A stretch of 64,000 nucleotides of DNA, taken from NCBI RefSeq assembly GCF_900637205.1, contig NZ_LR134355.1:186001-250000 (forward strand), written 5' to 3'. Within the stretch, counting starts at the first letter, position 1; every line of letters starts with the position of its first letter. The DNA is from Mycolicibacterium chitae (GTDB lineage Bacteria; Actinomycetota; Actinomycetes; Mycobacteriales; Mycobacteriaceae). Shown here one piece after another: positions 34,710 to 43,794 of this stretch. A program made the position numbers and the translations under genes. Under the pieces are notes generated by a model, which was given only the letters and a program-made list of their open reading frames with translations, searched no databases and had not been told where the DNA came from.

Positions 34710-35488
34710 ACTTCCTCTCCGAGGCGCTGTCGTTCATCTTCACCGCCGCCAACTGGGCCGGGCCGGCGGGCATGACCGCCCGCACCGTCGAGCATCTGCA
34801 GTACACCCTGATCGCGCTGCTGTTCTCGGTGCTGATCGCCGTCCCGCTGGGCATGCTCGTCGGGCACACCGGCCGCGGCACCTTCCTGGTGGTCACCGGC
34901 GTCAACGCGCTGCGGGCGCTGCCGACCCTGGGGGTGCTGCTGCTCGGCGTGCTGCTGTGGGGGCTGGGGTTGGTGCCGCCGACGGTGGCGCTGATGCTGC
35001 TGGGCATCCCGCCGCTGCTGGCGGGCACCTACGCCGGGATCGCCAACGTCGACCCGACCGTCGTCGATGCGGCCCGCGCGATGGGGATGACCGAGTCGCG
35101 GGTCCTGCTGCGGGTGGAGACCCCGATCGCGATGCCGCTGATCCTGGGCGGGCTACGCACCGCGACCCTGCAGATTGTGGCGACCGCGACGGTGGCCGCC
35201 TACGCCAGCCTCGGCGGTCTGGGTCGCTACCTGATCGACGGCATCAAGGTGCGGCAGTTCCACATCGCGCTGGTGGGCGCCCTGCTGGTGACGGCGCTGG
35301 CGCTGATTCTGGACGCCGCGTGCGCGTTCGCGGTGTGGTTGTCCGTGCCCGGATCCGGGCGGCTGGGACGGTGGGGCGGCCGGCTGCCGCAGCCCCTGCT
35401 GAGCGACGAGGTGGCACTCGAGGCCCGTACCGGGACCGGTTCAGTCGCTGACCGGACTACGCGCCGACGACCCCGTCGCTTACGGTAG
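34706..35488 (+). CDS. proZ: Osmoprotectant ABC transporter permease ProZ
   Basis: 260 residues from ATG 34706. Same permease fold as ProW: LQYTLIALLFSVLIAVPLG, ALPTLGVLLLGVLLWGLG, and the EAA loop VDPTVVDAARAMGMTESRVL. A longer charged C-terminal tail (RTGTGSVADRTTRRRPRRLR) extends past the last helix. It closes the proXVWZ operon and starts four bases before the next gene's stop boundary (35488, next start 35493). Confidence 0.92.
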   Translation: MNFLSEALSFIFTAANWAGPAGMTARTVEHLQYTLIALLFSVLIAVPLGMLVGHTGRGTFLVVTGVNALRALPTLGVLLLGVLLWGLGLVPPTVALMLLGIPPLLAGTYAGIANVDPTVVDAARAMGMTESRVLLRVETPIAMPLILGGLRTATLQIVATATVAAYASLGGLGRYLIDGIKVRQFHIALVGALLVTALALILDAACAFAVWLSVPGSGRLGRWGGRLPQPLLSDEVALEARTGTGSVADRTTRRRPRRLR

Positions 35489-35492
35489 ACGG

Positions 35493-36086
35493 GTGAGTGC
35501 TCCCGACAACGCGAAGGACAGCGCCTGGCCGGCGATGCTGACCTGGCGCGCCCATGATTTGCCTCGGATGGAGTCGGTGCGGATTCAGCTGTCCGGCAAC
35601 CGAATCAAGGCCAACGGCCGCATCGTGTCGGCGGCCACCCCGCAGACGCCGGCCTTCGGCGCCTCCTACGACCTGGTGACCGACGAGTCCGGGGCCACCA
35701 AGCGGCTGTCGCTGTCGGTGACGCTCGCCGAGCGCGAGCGGCAGCTGTCGATCGCCCGCGACGAGGAGAACATGTGGCTGGTGCAGGACCACACCGGCCA
35801 GACCTCCCGCGCCGCGTTCGACGGCGCGCTGGACGTCGACGTGGTCTTCAGCCCGTTCTTCAACGCGCTGCCGATCCGCCGCACCGGGCTGCACCGGCGC
35901 AAGGATTCGGTGACGCTGCCCGTGGTCTACGTGTGGTTGCCCGATCTGACCGTCGAGCCCGTGACCATCGGCTACGCCCGGACCGCCAGCGGTATCAAGC
36001 TGCAGTCCCCCGTCGCGCAGACCACGATCACCGTCGACGACGAGGGCTTCCCTATCGACTATCCGGGCCTGGCAACGCGGATCTGA
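35493..36086 (+). CDS. Glycolipid-binding domain protein (Rv3755c type)
   Basis: 197 residues, 4 bp past proZ. A single beta-rich Glycolipid_bind (PF06475) domain: [43 protein letters not shown], and the C-terminal YPGLATRI, where the final strand is strongly conserved. Members bind or sense glycolipids, but the biochemistry is poorly known. The C-terminus overlaps the tyrA 3' end by 35 bp on the opposite strand. Confidence 0.82.
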   Translation: MSAPDNAKDSAWPAMLTWRAHDLPRMESVRIQLSGNRIKANGRIVSAATPQTPAFGASYDLVTDESGATKRLSLSVTLAERERQLSIARDEENMWLVQDHTGQTSRAAFDGALDVDVVFSPFFNALPIRRTGLHRRKDSVTLPVVYVWLPDLTVEPVTIGYARTASGIKLQSPVAQTTITVDDEGFPIDYPGLATRI

Positions 36087-37008
36087 TCACCCAGCCGGCC
36101 CGGCCGGCCGCGGCGAGTTCGTCGCGCCAGTTCTCCTCGCCGATCGCGATGCCGACGACGTCGGGTCGGGTGAAGCTGTCGTAGCGGGTACGCGCGGCGT
36201 GGCCGTGTTCCACCAGTTCGCCCACCGAACCCCTGTCGGCCAGGCTGTGCCGGGCCGCGGTCAGCAACTCGATGGCGCGGTCGAGCAGCGGCAACAGTTC
36301 GGCGCTGTTGGTTTCGCACATCGCCCGCACCAGGTCCGGGGCGGTGGCCGCCACCCGGGTGCCGTCGCGGAAGGAACCGGCGGCCAGCGCGAAGGCCAGC
36401 GGCACGTCGGAGGCGGTGATCGCCATGGCCTCGGCGGTCAGATGCGGCAGGTGCGAGATGGCGGCCGCGGCGGCGTCGTGTTCATCGGAGCGCGCCGGGA
36501 CCACGAACGATCCGCAGTCCAGCGCCAGCTGCATCACCTGGGCCCACGCGTGCGGGTCGACGTGGTCGTCGACCGACACGACCCACGGCGCGCCGACGAA
36601 CAGTCGCCCGTCGCCGGCCGCCCAGCCGGAGTAGGCGGTACCCGCCATCGGGTGCCCGCCGACGTAGCGCGCCAGCAGGCCCGCGTCGGCCACCGCATCG
36701 AGGACCGCCGCCTTGACGCTGATGACGTCGGTCAGCGGATTGTCGGGGGCCCTCTCGGCGATGTGCGCCAGCATCGTGGGCAGCGCCGGCACGGGGACCG
36801 CGATGACGATGAGCGCCCCGGTCTCGGCGGCGCGGGTCAGCGTGGCGTCGATGTCGGCGGAGGCGTCGAAACCGTCGGCCGTGGCGGCCTGGACGCCGTC
36901 GATCGACCGGTTGTAGCCGAAGACCGGGCGGCCCGCGGCGGCCGCGGCGCGCAGCAGCGAGCCGCCGATGAGACCGAGGCCCAGGACGCAGACGGGGGTG
37001 GCTGTCAC
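36052..37008 (-). CDS. tyrA: Prephenate dehydrogenase TyrA
   Basis: 318 residues. N-terminal NAD(P) fold with [15 protein letters not shown], followed by FGYNRSID. The helical dimerisation domain contains [15 protein letters not shown] (catalytic His) and [19 protein letters not shown]. It converts prephenate to 4-hydroxyphenylpyruvate in tyrosine synthesis. No ACT domain is seen, so allosteric control, if any, differs from fused versions. Placement next to Rv3755c and tadA orthologues matches other mycobacteria. Confidence 0.92.
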   Translation of the reverse strand: MTATPVCVLGLGLIGGSLLRAAAAAGRPVFGYNRSIDGVQAATADGFDASADIDATLTRAAETGALIVIAVPVPALPTMLAHIAERAPDNPLTDVISVKAAVLDAVADAGLLARYVGGHPMAGTAYSGWAAGDGRLFVGAPWVVSVDDHVDPHAWAQVMQLALDCGSFVVPARSDEHDAAAAAISHLPHLTAEAMAITASDVPLAFALAAGSFRDGTRVAATAPDLVRAMCETNSAELLPLLDRAIELLTAARHSLADRGSVGELVEHGHAARTRYDSFTRPDVVGIAIGEENWRDELAAAGRAGWVIRSALPGPDSR

Positions 37009-37087
37009 GCTGTCCAGATTGGCACACCGGCGGCCCGGGTATCGATCGCCTGGTCAACCGGTAGGTCTCGGACTACCGTTAGCGCGC

Positions 37088-37612
37088 ATGGGCCCCCAGA
37101 GGTCGAAGCAGGACGTATCCACCGACGCCGGCAGCACCGACGGCTTCGGGGTCGCGGTGGTGCGCGAGGACGGGCGGTGGCGCTGCACGGCGCTGCGCGG
37201 CAAGGCCCTGAGCAGCCTGACCGCGGCCGAGACGGAGCTGTGTGAACTGCGCAGCGCCGGTGCGGTGTTCGGGCTGCTCAATATCGACGACGAGTTCTTC
37301 ATCGTCATGCGGCCCGCGCCCGGCGGCACCCGGATGCTGCTGTCGGATGCGACCGCGGCCCTCGACTACGACATCGCCTCCGACGCGCTGGACAACCTGG
37401 ACGCCGAGATCGACGACGACGACCTTGAGGATTCCGATCCGTTCGCCGAGGGCGACCTGGCGGTGCTGTCGGACCTCGGGCTGCACGAGGACGTCCTCAA
37501 CGCGATCCTGGCCGAGACCGACATGTACGCCGACGAGCAGATCAGCAGCATCGCCCGCGAGATGGGGTTCGCCGACGAGCTCTCGGCGGTGCTGGACAAA
37601 CTCGGCCGGTGA
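37088..37612 (+). CDS. tRNA adenosine deaminase-associated protein (Rv3753c type)
   Basis: 174 residues from ATG 37088. An acidic protein (DNLDAEIDDDDLEDSDPFAEGD) with conserved FGVAVVREDGRWRC and ISSIAREMGFADELSAVLDKL. It overlaps the TadA GTG by 4 bp and is found beside tadA across actinobacteria, hence its usual name. Molecular role unknown, but the acidic surface and constant linkage suggest a partner or antagonist of TadA. Confidence 0.82.
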   Translation: MGPQRSKQDVSTDAGSTDGFGVAVVREDGRWRCTALRGKALSSLTAAETELCELRSAGAVFGLLNIDDEFFIVMRPAPGGTRMLLSDATAALDYDIASDALDNLDAEIDDDDLEDSDPFAEGDLAVLSDLGLHEDVLNAILAETDMYADEQISSIAREMGFADELSAVLDKLGR

Positions 37613-38070
37613 GCCGCGTTCCCGACGACGAGTCGCTGATCCGCGCGGCGCTGGCGGCCGCCGAGGCCGTCGGCCCGCGTGACGTCCCGATCGGTGCCGT
37701 CGTCGTCTCCGCCGAGGGGGTGGAGCTGGCCCGCGCGGCCAACGCCCGCGAGGCGCTGAGCGACCCCACCGCGCATGCCGAGATCCTGGCGCTGCGCGCG
37801 GCCGCCGGGGTGCTCGGCGACGGCTGGCGGCTCGAGGGCGCGACGCTGGCGGTGACCGTCGAGCCGTGCACGATGTGCGCCGGCGCGCTGGTCATGGCCC
37901 GCGTCGCGCGGGTGGTGTTCGGGGCGTGGGAGCCCAAGACCGGTGCGGTGGGCTCGCTGTGGGATGTGGTGCGGGACCGTCGGCTCACGCATCGCCCGCA
38001 GGTCCGCGGCGGTGTTCTGGCCGAGGAGTGCGCGGCGCCGCTGGAGGAGTTCTTCGCCCGCCAGCGCTAG
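37609..38070 (+). CDS. tadA: tRNA-specific adenosine deaminase TadA
   Basis: 153 residues from GTG 37609. Zinc-dependent deaminase: HAEILALRAAA (His ligand, catalytic Glu) and EPCTMCAGALVMARVARVVFGA (two Cys ligands). It converts A34 to inosine in tRNA-Arg(ACG), whose gene is at 12910. Translationally coupled to the upstream associated protein. Confidence 0.94.
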   Translation: MSRVPDDESLIRAALAAAEAVGPRDVPIGAVVVSAEGVELARAANAREALSDPTAHAEILALRAAAGVLGDGWRLEGATLAVTVEPCTMCAGALVMARVARVVFGAWEPKTGAVGSLWDVVRDRRLTHRPQVRGGVLAEECAAPLEEFFARQR

Positions 38071-38290
38071 TTGCGTGCTGGGGTCCCCTTGCGCGAGCGT
38101 GCGTGTCCGCGGCCGCCACGCCGATGGTTTTCCGTAGTTTGCGCCCGCTCGCCACCAGCGCCGCCGAGAGTGCCGCCGAGAGTTCTTCCGGGGTCGTCCC
38201 CACGCCGAACGCACAGCCCTGGCCGCAACCTCGCGCGCAGGTCAAGCCGCGATTATGTGCGCACGGACCGCGGCCGGTAAGCTGCCCCAC

Positions 38291-38381
38291 GGTGGCGTGT
38301 CCGAGCGGCCTAAGGAGCACGCCTCGAAAGCGTGTGACGGGTAACCCCCGTCCGTGGGTTCAAATCCCACCGCCACCGCCA
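38291..38381 (+). tRNA. tRNA-Ser(CGA)
   Basis: 91 nt including encoded CCA (38379-38381). Acceptor GGTGGCG pairs with CGCCACC (38371-38377). Anticodon stem CACGC/GCGTG with loop CTCGAAA gives CGA. Long variable arm as in the other serine tRNAs. Confidence 0.96.
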
Positions 38382-38382
38382 G

Positions 38383-38418
38383 AGCCCCTCGCCTGCGAAC
38401 GCAGGTGCGGGGCTTTTT
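38383..38418 (+). terminator. Intrinsic terminator of tRNA-Ser(CGA)
   Basis: AGCCCC...GGGGCT with an inner CGCCTGCG-AA-CGCAGGTG stem, followed by five Ts (38414-38418). A textbook factor-independent terminator directly after the CCA. Confidence 0.92.
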
Positions 38419-38480
38419 CATGCCGGGGGCAGAGATGCCTCCTCGTGCCCGCAGACGGTTGTAGACGGGTCTGTCCACAC

Positions 38481-38556
38481 TTGAAATCGTCGACCAACTT
38501 TTCAAGCTTGGATCGGCAACCTTGAAATTACCCGAGTAGATTTCAAGCTTGGATCG
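38481..38556. repeat. Two copies of a 36-bp element with internal dyad
   Basis: 38481-38516 and 38521-38556 both start CTTGAAAT and end TTTCAAGCTTGGATCG, with period 40 bp; the middle 12 bases differ. CTTGAAA and TTTCAAG within each copy are inverted arms. No gene covers them. Could be paired operator sites or a mobile-element remnant beside the tRNA. Confidence 0.85.
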
Positions 38557-38630
38557 CCCTGGAGTGTTGAGCAGCGGGACGGGATCAGATTAGGTGCACA
38601 GCCCCGGACCGCCCTCGCCGGCCCACACCG

Positions 38631-38984
38631 CTACCAGAGCACCGCGATCCCGGCCGTGATCAACACCAGCACCCCCACGGCATAGAACATCGCGCGCGGG
38701 ACGGCCCGCCCGGTGCGCTTCTGCCGCGCCCCGCCGGTGCCGATCAGCCCGCCGATGATCACCAGCAGCACCAGCTTGATGCCGAGCTTCGGGTAGTTCA
38801 GCTCGATCCCGGCCGGCCACGGCGCGGCCAGCGCCAGCCCGGACAGCAGCGACACCAGCAGTCCGTAGTCCATGACGCGGCTGACCCGGAAGCGGCGGGA
38901 CACCAACTCGGTGATCCAGGCGCCGAAGAGGGTGGCGAACCCGACGAGATGAACCAACACAACTACGTCGCGTAGTAGTTCCAT
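38631..38984 (-). CDS. Small integral membrane protein, hypothetical
   Basis: 117 residues from ATG 38984. Four predicted helices: VVVLVHLVGFATLFGAWI, YGLLVSLLSGLALA, LGIKLVLLVIIGGLIG and AMFYAVGVLVLITAGIAVL. An N-terminal His in VHLVGF could be a metal or heme ligand, as in DUF2269/CopD-like proteins, but this is only a resemblance. Divergent from a TetR gene with a 60-bp gap containing a palindrome, so probably regulated by it. Confidence 0.75.
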   Translation of the reverse strand: MELLRDVVVLVHLVGFATLFGAWITELVSRRFRVSRVMDYGLLVSLLSGLALAAPWPAGIELNYPKLGIKLVLLVIIGGLIGTGGARQKRTGRAVPRAMFYAVGVLVLITAGIAVLW

Positions 38985-39020
38985 GTCGCAGATCGTACGT
39001 CCAAACCGCGCAACATTTAC

Positions 39021-39035
39021 GTTACGTCGTGTAAC
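39021..39035. promoter_or_regulatory. Candidate TetR operator
   Basis: GTTAC-GTCGT-GTAAC, a perfect 5-bp inverted repeat 10 bases before the GTG of the TetR gene, in the divergent gap. A TATAAA box (39036-39041) lies between it and the start codon, so the TetR mRNA would have almost no leader. Confidence 0.5.
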
Positions 39036-39044
39036 TATAAAAAG

Positions 39045-39659
39045 GTGACCGTCGACGAGGCCGCCGCCCGGGGCCGCCCCCGCGACCCGCGCACCGACCG
39101 CGACATCATGGCCGCCACCCGCCGACTGCTGGCCGAGGACGGCTACGACCAGCTGAGCATCGAGTCCATCGCGAAGGCCGCCGGCGTCAGCCGCCCCACC
39201 GTGTACCGGCGCTGGCCATCCAAGGCACACGTGGTGTTCGACGCCGCCTTCGGCGAGCCGCAGGCCGGCGAATTCCCGCCGCAGAGCGGGGATTTCGACA
39301 CCGACCTGCGCACCTTCGTCGCGGCCGCGCTGGGGTTCTGGCACGACCCCGTCGTCGAGGCCGCCGCGCTGGGCATCCTCACCGAGCGGCACCGCAACCC
39401 GGATCTGCGCATCCGTACCCAGCAACTGCTCGACGAGCGCACCCTCACCGGCTTCCGGAACCTGGTGCGCGGCGGTATCGAGCAGGGCGCAGTGGCCCCC
39501 GACGTCGACGTCGACACGTTCTATCAGGTCCTCATCGGGACCACCTTCTACCACGCCCAACTCGGCGGCCCCGCCGCAGACGACCTCGCGGAACGCCTGT
39601 GCGCCCTGGTGATCCAGGGCATCCGCGCCACCCCGAACCGAAAGCAGGACCACCGATGA
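39045..39659 (+). CDS. TetR/AcrR family transcriptional regulator
   Basis: 204 residues from GTG 39045. HTH in IESIAKAAGVSRPTVYRRWPSKAHVV. The C-terminal ligand domain (TetR_C type with RNPDLRIRTQQLL and GTTFYHAQLGG) is the common actinobacterial form. Its stop overlaps the DUF1214 start by 4 bp, so it probably heads and controls the 39-44 kb operon. Confidence 0.9.
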   Translation: MTVDEAAARGRPRDPRTDRDIMAATRRLLAEDGYDQLSIESIAKAAGVSRPTVYRRWPSKAHVVFDAAFGEPQAGEFPPQSGDFDTDLRTFVAAALGFWHDPVVEAAALGILTERHRNPDLRIRTQQLLDERTLTGFRNLVRGGIEQGAVAPDVDVDTFYQVLIGTTFYHAQLGGPAADDLAERLCALVIQGIRATPNRKQDHR

Positions 39660-40723
39660 CCGAAGCGCTGTCGACCGCCTTCAACGAACTGCTCGACGAA
39701 CTGCGGGCCATCGAGCGCAAACTGCTCACCGCGGACCCGCCGCTGAGCGAACCCGATCTGCTCGACGGCTACCGCCTTACCTTCAGCCTGCTGCGCGTCA
39801 CGGTCGACGCCTACGTCTGGGGCGACCGGGACAACCCCATCCTCACCGACGTCATCGGGCCGTATCTGAAGTGGGGCGGCGACAATTCCGACGCGTTCTA
39901 CCAACTCGCGCCCCTGGACCCGAACCGGACCTACCGGGTCACCGGCAACCGCGGCGACGCCGTGTACCTGTCGATGACGGTCTACGGCGGCCCCGGCGGC
40001 GGGCAGTACAGCAACCGCATCGTCGGCACCGTGAACGACCGCAACCTGGAATTTGACGTCGACGGCAACTTCGAGTTCGTGCTGAGCCCCGACCCGCAGG
40101 ACGGCACCTGGCTGAAGCTGGACCCCGACGCCGAATTCGCCCTCACCCGCGACTATCTCACCGAACCGGGGACCGGGCGCCGACCCGAGTGGAAGATCGA
40201 GGCGCTGGACCCGCCGGCGCGCCGACACGACAGCGCCGAGGACCTGACCCGACGCCTGAAAGCGGCGAAAACCTGGCTGCGCGAACAGGTTTCCTTCCTG
40301 CCCAGCCGGATCGGGCCGCCCAACGAGATCCACGAGCCGTTCCCGGTGCCCGAACACGCCTACGGTTGGTCGGCCGCCGACGCGGCCTACGCGATGGGCG
40401 CCTACGAACTGCAACCCGATCAGGCGCTGGTGGTGACGGGCACCTCCCCGGAGTGCGTGTTCTGGAACCTGTGCCTGTGGAATCCGTTCCTGCACACCTT
40501 CGACTACACCTACGAACGCGTGACCATCAACGGCGCGCACGTCAGCTACGAACCCGACGGCTCGTGGGAGATTGTCGTCAGCGACCGCGACCCGGGGCAC
40601 CCCAACTGGGTGTCCACCGCGGGGCGGGCGACCGGGCTGATCTGGCTGCGCTGGTTCCTGCCCGAGCAGACCCCGCCGCGCCCACAGTGCCGCGTCGTGA
40701 ACCTTGACCAGGCAGCTCGATGA
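39656..40723 (+). CDS. DUF1214-domain protein
   Basis: 355 residues from ATG 39656 (ATGA overlap). Beta-rich C-terminal region with YSNRIVGTVNDRNLEF, WNLCLWNPFLHTFDY, and the closing LIWLRWFLPEQTPPRPQCRVV typical of DUF1214/DUF1254 proteins. No signal peptide is seen. The family has no settled biochemical activity; actinobacterial copies often neighbour sulfotransferases, as here. Overlaps the sulfotransferase start by 4 bp. Confidence 0.82.
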   Translation: MTEALSTAFNELLDELRAIERKLLTADPPLSEPDLLDGYRLTFSLLRVTVDAYVWGDRDNPILTDVIGPYLKWGGDNSDAFYQLAPLDPNRTYRVTGNRGDAVYLSMTVYGGPGGGQYSNRIVGTVNDRNLEFDVDGNFEFVLSPDPQDGTWLKLDPDAEFALTRDYLTEPGTGRRPEWKIEALDPPARRHDSAEDLTRRLKAAKTWLREQVSFLPSRIGPPNEIHEPFPVPEHAYGWSAADAAYAMGAYELQPDQALVVTGTSPECVFWNLCLWNPFLHTFDYTYERVTINGAHVSYEPDGSWEIVVSDRDPGHPNWVSTAGRATGLIWLRWFLPEQTPPRPQCRVVNLDQAAR

Positions 40724-41964
40724 CCACCTCGCCCACACCGGTCCGGTTCACCGACCTCGCCGACCCGGTGTATTCCGAAGCCGCACAACCGATCCGCGAC
40801 GGCCTGGCCGCCTACGGCGCCACCCTGCGGCTCGACCCGGACGCGCTGTGCGCGACCGCCGCCGAGCGCGCCGGCCTGCAGGACTGGGGTGACGGGGCCT
40901 TCCGCGACCGCCTCGACGTGCTGTGTACCGCGCTGCGCCAGGAGGCGGGCCTGTCCGCGGCGGGCACCGCGATCGTCTTCGAGCAACTGGTGGGCAACCT
41001 GGTCAACCGGCTCCGCCTCGAGGCGCTCGTCCAGCAGCACCCCGAGATCGAGGATGTCGCCATCGAGCGCCCCATCATCATCTGCGGCCTGCCCCGCACC
41101 GGCACCACGCACCTGCACAACCTGCTGGCCGCCGACCCCGCGCTGCGGCATCTGCCGTACTGGGAGAGCCTGGAACCCTTCCCGACCCCCGAACCCGACG
41201 ATCCCGAGCCGCGCCGGCAGCGCTGCGCCGCCGGGCTCGACCTGGTGCACACCTCGATGCCGGACTTCCGCCGGATGCACGACATGACGGTCGAGCACGC
41301 CCACGAGGAAATTCAGCTGCTGGCCAACGACATTGCCGGCATGCTGTTCGAAACCACCTACTACGTACCGAGTTTCGCCGCCTACTACAAGCGGCGCGAT
41401 CAGGGGCCGTCGTACGCGTACCTCAGGCGCACCCTGCAGGCCCTGCAATGGTTGCGCGGCGGCCGCCGGTGGGTGCTCAAATCCCCGCAGCACCTCGAAC
41501 AGTTCCCCACCCTGGCCGCGACGTTCCCGGACGCCACTTTCGTTGTCACGCACCGCGATCCCGTCGAGGTGACGACGTCGATGCTGACGATGATCTGTTA
41601 CGCCGCCCGGATGTCGACCGTGCGGCCCGACCCGGCCACCCTGACCCGGCACTGGTTGGGCCGCATCGGCGATCTGCTCGACGGCTGCGTGCGCGACCGC
41701 GACGCGCTGCCCGCCGCACAGTCCATCGACATCCGGTTCGACGACTTCATGGCCGACGAGGAGGGCACCCTCCGGGCCATCTACGAACGCGCCGACCAAC
41801 CCTTCGACGATCAGGTCCGCGCGGCGATGCGGGACTTCCTCGCCGAGCATCCCCGCGGCCGCCACGGCGGGGTCGTCTACGACCCGGTGGCACTCGGCCT
41901 GGACACCGAAGCGGTCGCCGAGCGCTTCGGGGCCTACCGGCGCCGCTTCGTCGATCGGTCATGA
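40720..41964 (+). CDS. Sulfotransferase family protein
   Basis: 414 residues. PAPS 5'-phosphosulfate loop IICGLPRTGTTHLHNLL at residue 123, and the 3'-phosphate region WVLKSPQHLEQFPTLAATF with FVVTHRDPVEV. Sulfotransferase_3-like. Expected to move a sulfuryl group onto a lipid, steroid or sugar; the acceptor cannot be told. Coupled to DUF1214 upstream and followed 7 bp later by a VOC protein. Confidence 0.9.
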   Translation: MTTSPTPVRFTDLADPVYSEAAQPIRDGLAAYGATLRLDPDALCATAAERAGLQDWGDGAFRDRLDVLCTALRQEAGLSAAGTAIVFEQLVGNLVNRLRLEALVQQHPEIEDVAIERPIIICGLPRTGTTHLHNLLAADPALRHLPYWESLEPFPTPEPDDPEPRRQRCAAGLDLVHTSMPDFRRMHDMTVEHAHEEIQLLANDIAGMLFETTYYVPSFAAYYKRRDQGPSYAYLRRTLQALQWLRGGRRWVLKSPQHLEQFPTLAATFPDATFVVTHRDPVEVTTSMLTMICYAARMSTVRPDPATLTRHWLGRIGDLLDGCVRDRDALPAAQSIDIRFDDFMADEEGTLRAIYERADQPFDDQVRAAMRDFLAEHPRGRHGGVVYDPVALGLDTEAVAERFGAYRRRFVDRS

Positions 41965-41971
41965 TGATCGG

Positions 41972-42385
41972 ATGACGGTGAATCTGGATCTGCTGACCCC
42001 CGGCATCGAGGTCGCGCTGGTGACCACCCGGCTCGACGAGATGATCGCGTTCTACGAAGGCTTCCTCGGGCTGCAACCGCAGGGCGAGGTGGATTTCCCG
42101 GGTGGCTCGCAGCGCCGCTACGGCGTCGGCACCGGGGTGGTGAAACTCGTCAGCTACGACGATCCGCCGCCGGCCCCCGCGGCGCCGGGCGGCGGGCGCG
42201 CCCAGGCCGGGATCCGCTACTTCACCATCGGGGTGAAGAACCTGCGGGAGGTCGCGGCCAAGGTTGCCGAATCCCCCTACGAACTGGTCGAACCGCTTAC
42301 CGAGTTCGCCCCGGCCCCCGGCATGGGCTGGCTGTTCGTCGCCGACCCCGACGGCAACCACCTCGAGTTTTTCGGAACGCTGTGA
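41972..42385 (+). CDS. VOC (glyoxalase/dioxygenase) superfamily protein
   Basis: 137 residues. Two beta-alpha-beta-beta-beta modules: EVALVTTRLDEMIAFYEGFLG and GIRYFTIGVKNLREV, ending in WLFVADPDGNHLEFFG with the usual C-terminal Glu ligand. The other metal ligands are not clear (the N-terminal His is absent). Probably an isomerase, lyase or binding protein working on a product of the operon. Confidence 0.8.
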   Translation: MTVNLDLLTPGIEVALVTTRLDEMIAFYEGFLGLQPQGEVDFPGGSQRRYGVGTGVVKLVSYDDPPPAPAAPGGGRAQAGIRYFTIGVKNLREVAAKVAESPYELVEPLTEFAPAPGMGWLFVADPDGNHLEFFGTL

Positions 42386-42426
42386 TTCGGCCGGTGAACC
42401 GGCTCCGACGCGGGTAGTAATGGCAC

Positions 42427-43794
42427 ATGGAGCTGATTTCGCCCACCGACCTGATCTTCCTGCTGGGGGAGAGCCGCGAGCACCCGATGCACGTCGGCGG
42501 GCTGTCGCTCTACGAACTGCCCGACGGCGCCGGGCCGGACTTCGTGCGGGAACTGTACGAGGAACTCGTCACCGTCGAGGACTTCCAGCCGACGTTCCGC
42601 AAACATCCCGCGACGCTGCTCGGCGGCGTCGCCAACGTCGGCTGGACCTATGACGACGACGTCGACCTCGACTACCACCTGCGCCGCTCGGCGCTGCCCA
42701 GCCCGGGCCGCATTCGCGACCTGCTCGAGCTGACCTCGCGGCTGCACGGCACGCTGCTGGACCGGCATCGCCCGCTGTGGGAGGCCAACCTCATCGAGGG
42801 GCTGCCCGACCGACAGTTCGCGGTGTACACCAAGATTCACCACTCGCTGATCGACGGCGTCTCGGCGCTCAAGCTCACCGAACGCACCCTGTCGACCGAC
42901 CCGAACGACACCGAGGTGCGCGCGCCCTGGGCCCTGCCGCCCAAGAAAAGCACCAGACGCGGCGACGGCTCCGTCGGCCAACTGCTGCGCACCGTCGCCG
43001 ACACCGCCGGTTCGGTGGCCGGGGTGGCGCCGTCGACAGTGAAGCTGGCGCGCGCGGCGCTGCTCGAACAGCAGTTGACGCTGCCCTTCGGGGCGCCGAA
43101 GACCATCCTCAACGGCAAGATCGGCGGCGCCCGCCGGGTGGCCGCGCAGTCCTGGCCGCAGGACCGGGTCAAGCGGGTCAAGCAGGCGGCCGGGGTGACC
43201 GTCAACGACGTTGTGCTGGCCATGTGCGCCGGCGCGCTGCGGGCCTATCTGATCGAGCAGCAGGCGCTGCCGGACGCCCCGCTGATCGCCATGGTCCCGG
43301 TGAGCCTGCGCTCGGAGGCCGACGCGGACGCCGGCGGCAATCAGGTCGGCGCGGTCCTGTGCAACCTGGCCACCGACGTCGAGGATCCGGCGGTGCGGCT
43401 GGCCACCATCAGCGACTCGATGGCCGGCAACAAGAAGGTGTTCGCCGAACTGCCCAAGCTGCAGGCCCTGGCGCTGTCGGCCGCGCTGCTCTCGCCGCTG
43501 GGCCTGGTGGTGCTGCCGGGCATCGTCGGCAACACCCCGCCGCCGTTCAACATCGTGATCTCCAACGTCCCGGGCCCGCGGCAGCCGATGTACTGGAAGG
43601 GTGCGCGGCTGACGGGCAGCTATCCGCTGTCGATCGCGATGGACGGTCAGGCCGTCAACATCACCCTGGTGAGCAACGGCGATCGGTTGGACTTCGGCAT
43701 CGTCGGCTGCCGGCGCAGCGTGCCGCACCTGCAGCGGTTGCTCGGCCACCTCGAGGACGCGCTGAAGGACCTCGAGCGCGCCGTCTGCGGTTGA
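42427..43794 (+). CDS. Wax ester synthase/diacylglycerol acyltransferase
   Basis: 455 residues. Catalytic HHSLIDG (His138, His139, Asp143), and the WS/DGAT marks LLGESREHPMHVGGL, VNDVVLAMCAGALRAYL, MVPVSLRSE and FNIVISNVPGPRQPMYWKGA. It esterifies acyl-CoA to diacylglycerol or fatty alcohols. Mycobacteria have many such Tgs paralogues. Its stop overlaps the NUDIX start by 1 bp. Confidence 0.93.
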   Translation: MELISPTDLIFLLGESREHPMHVGGLSLYELPDGAGPDFVRELYEELVTVEDFQPTFRKHPATLLGGVANVGWTYDDDVDLDYHLRRSALPSPGRIRDLLELTSRLHGTLLDRHRPLWEANLIEGLPDRQFAVYTKIHHSLIDGVSALKLTERTLSTDPNDTEVRAPWALPPKKSTRRGDGSVGQLLRTVADTAGSVAGVAPSTVKLARAALLEQQLTLPFGAPKTILNGKIGGARRVAAQSWPQDRVKRVKQAAGVTVNDVVLAMCAGALRAYLIEQQALPDAPLIAMVPVSLRSEADADAGGNQVGAVLCNLATDVEDPAVRLATISDSMAGNKKVFAELPKLQALALSAALLSPLGLVVLPGIVGNTPPPFNIVISNVPGPRQPMYWKGARLTGSYPLSIAMDGQAVNITLVSNGDRLDFGIVGCRRSVPHLQRLLGHLEDALKDLERAVCG

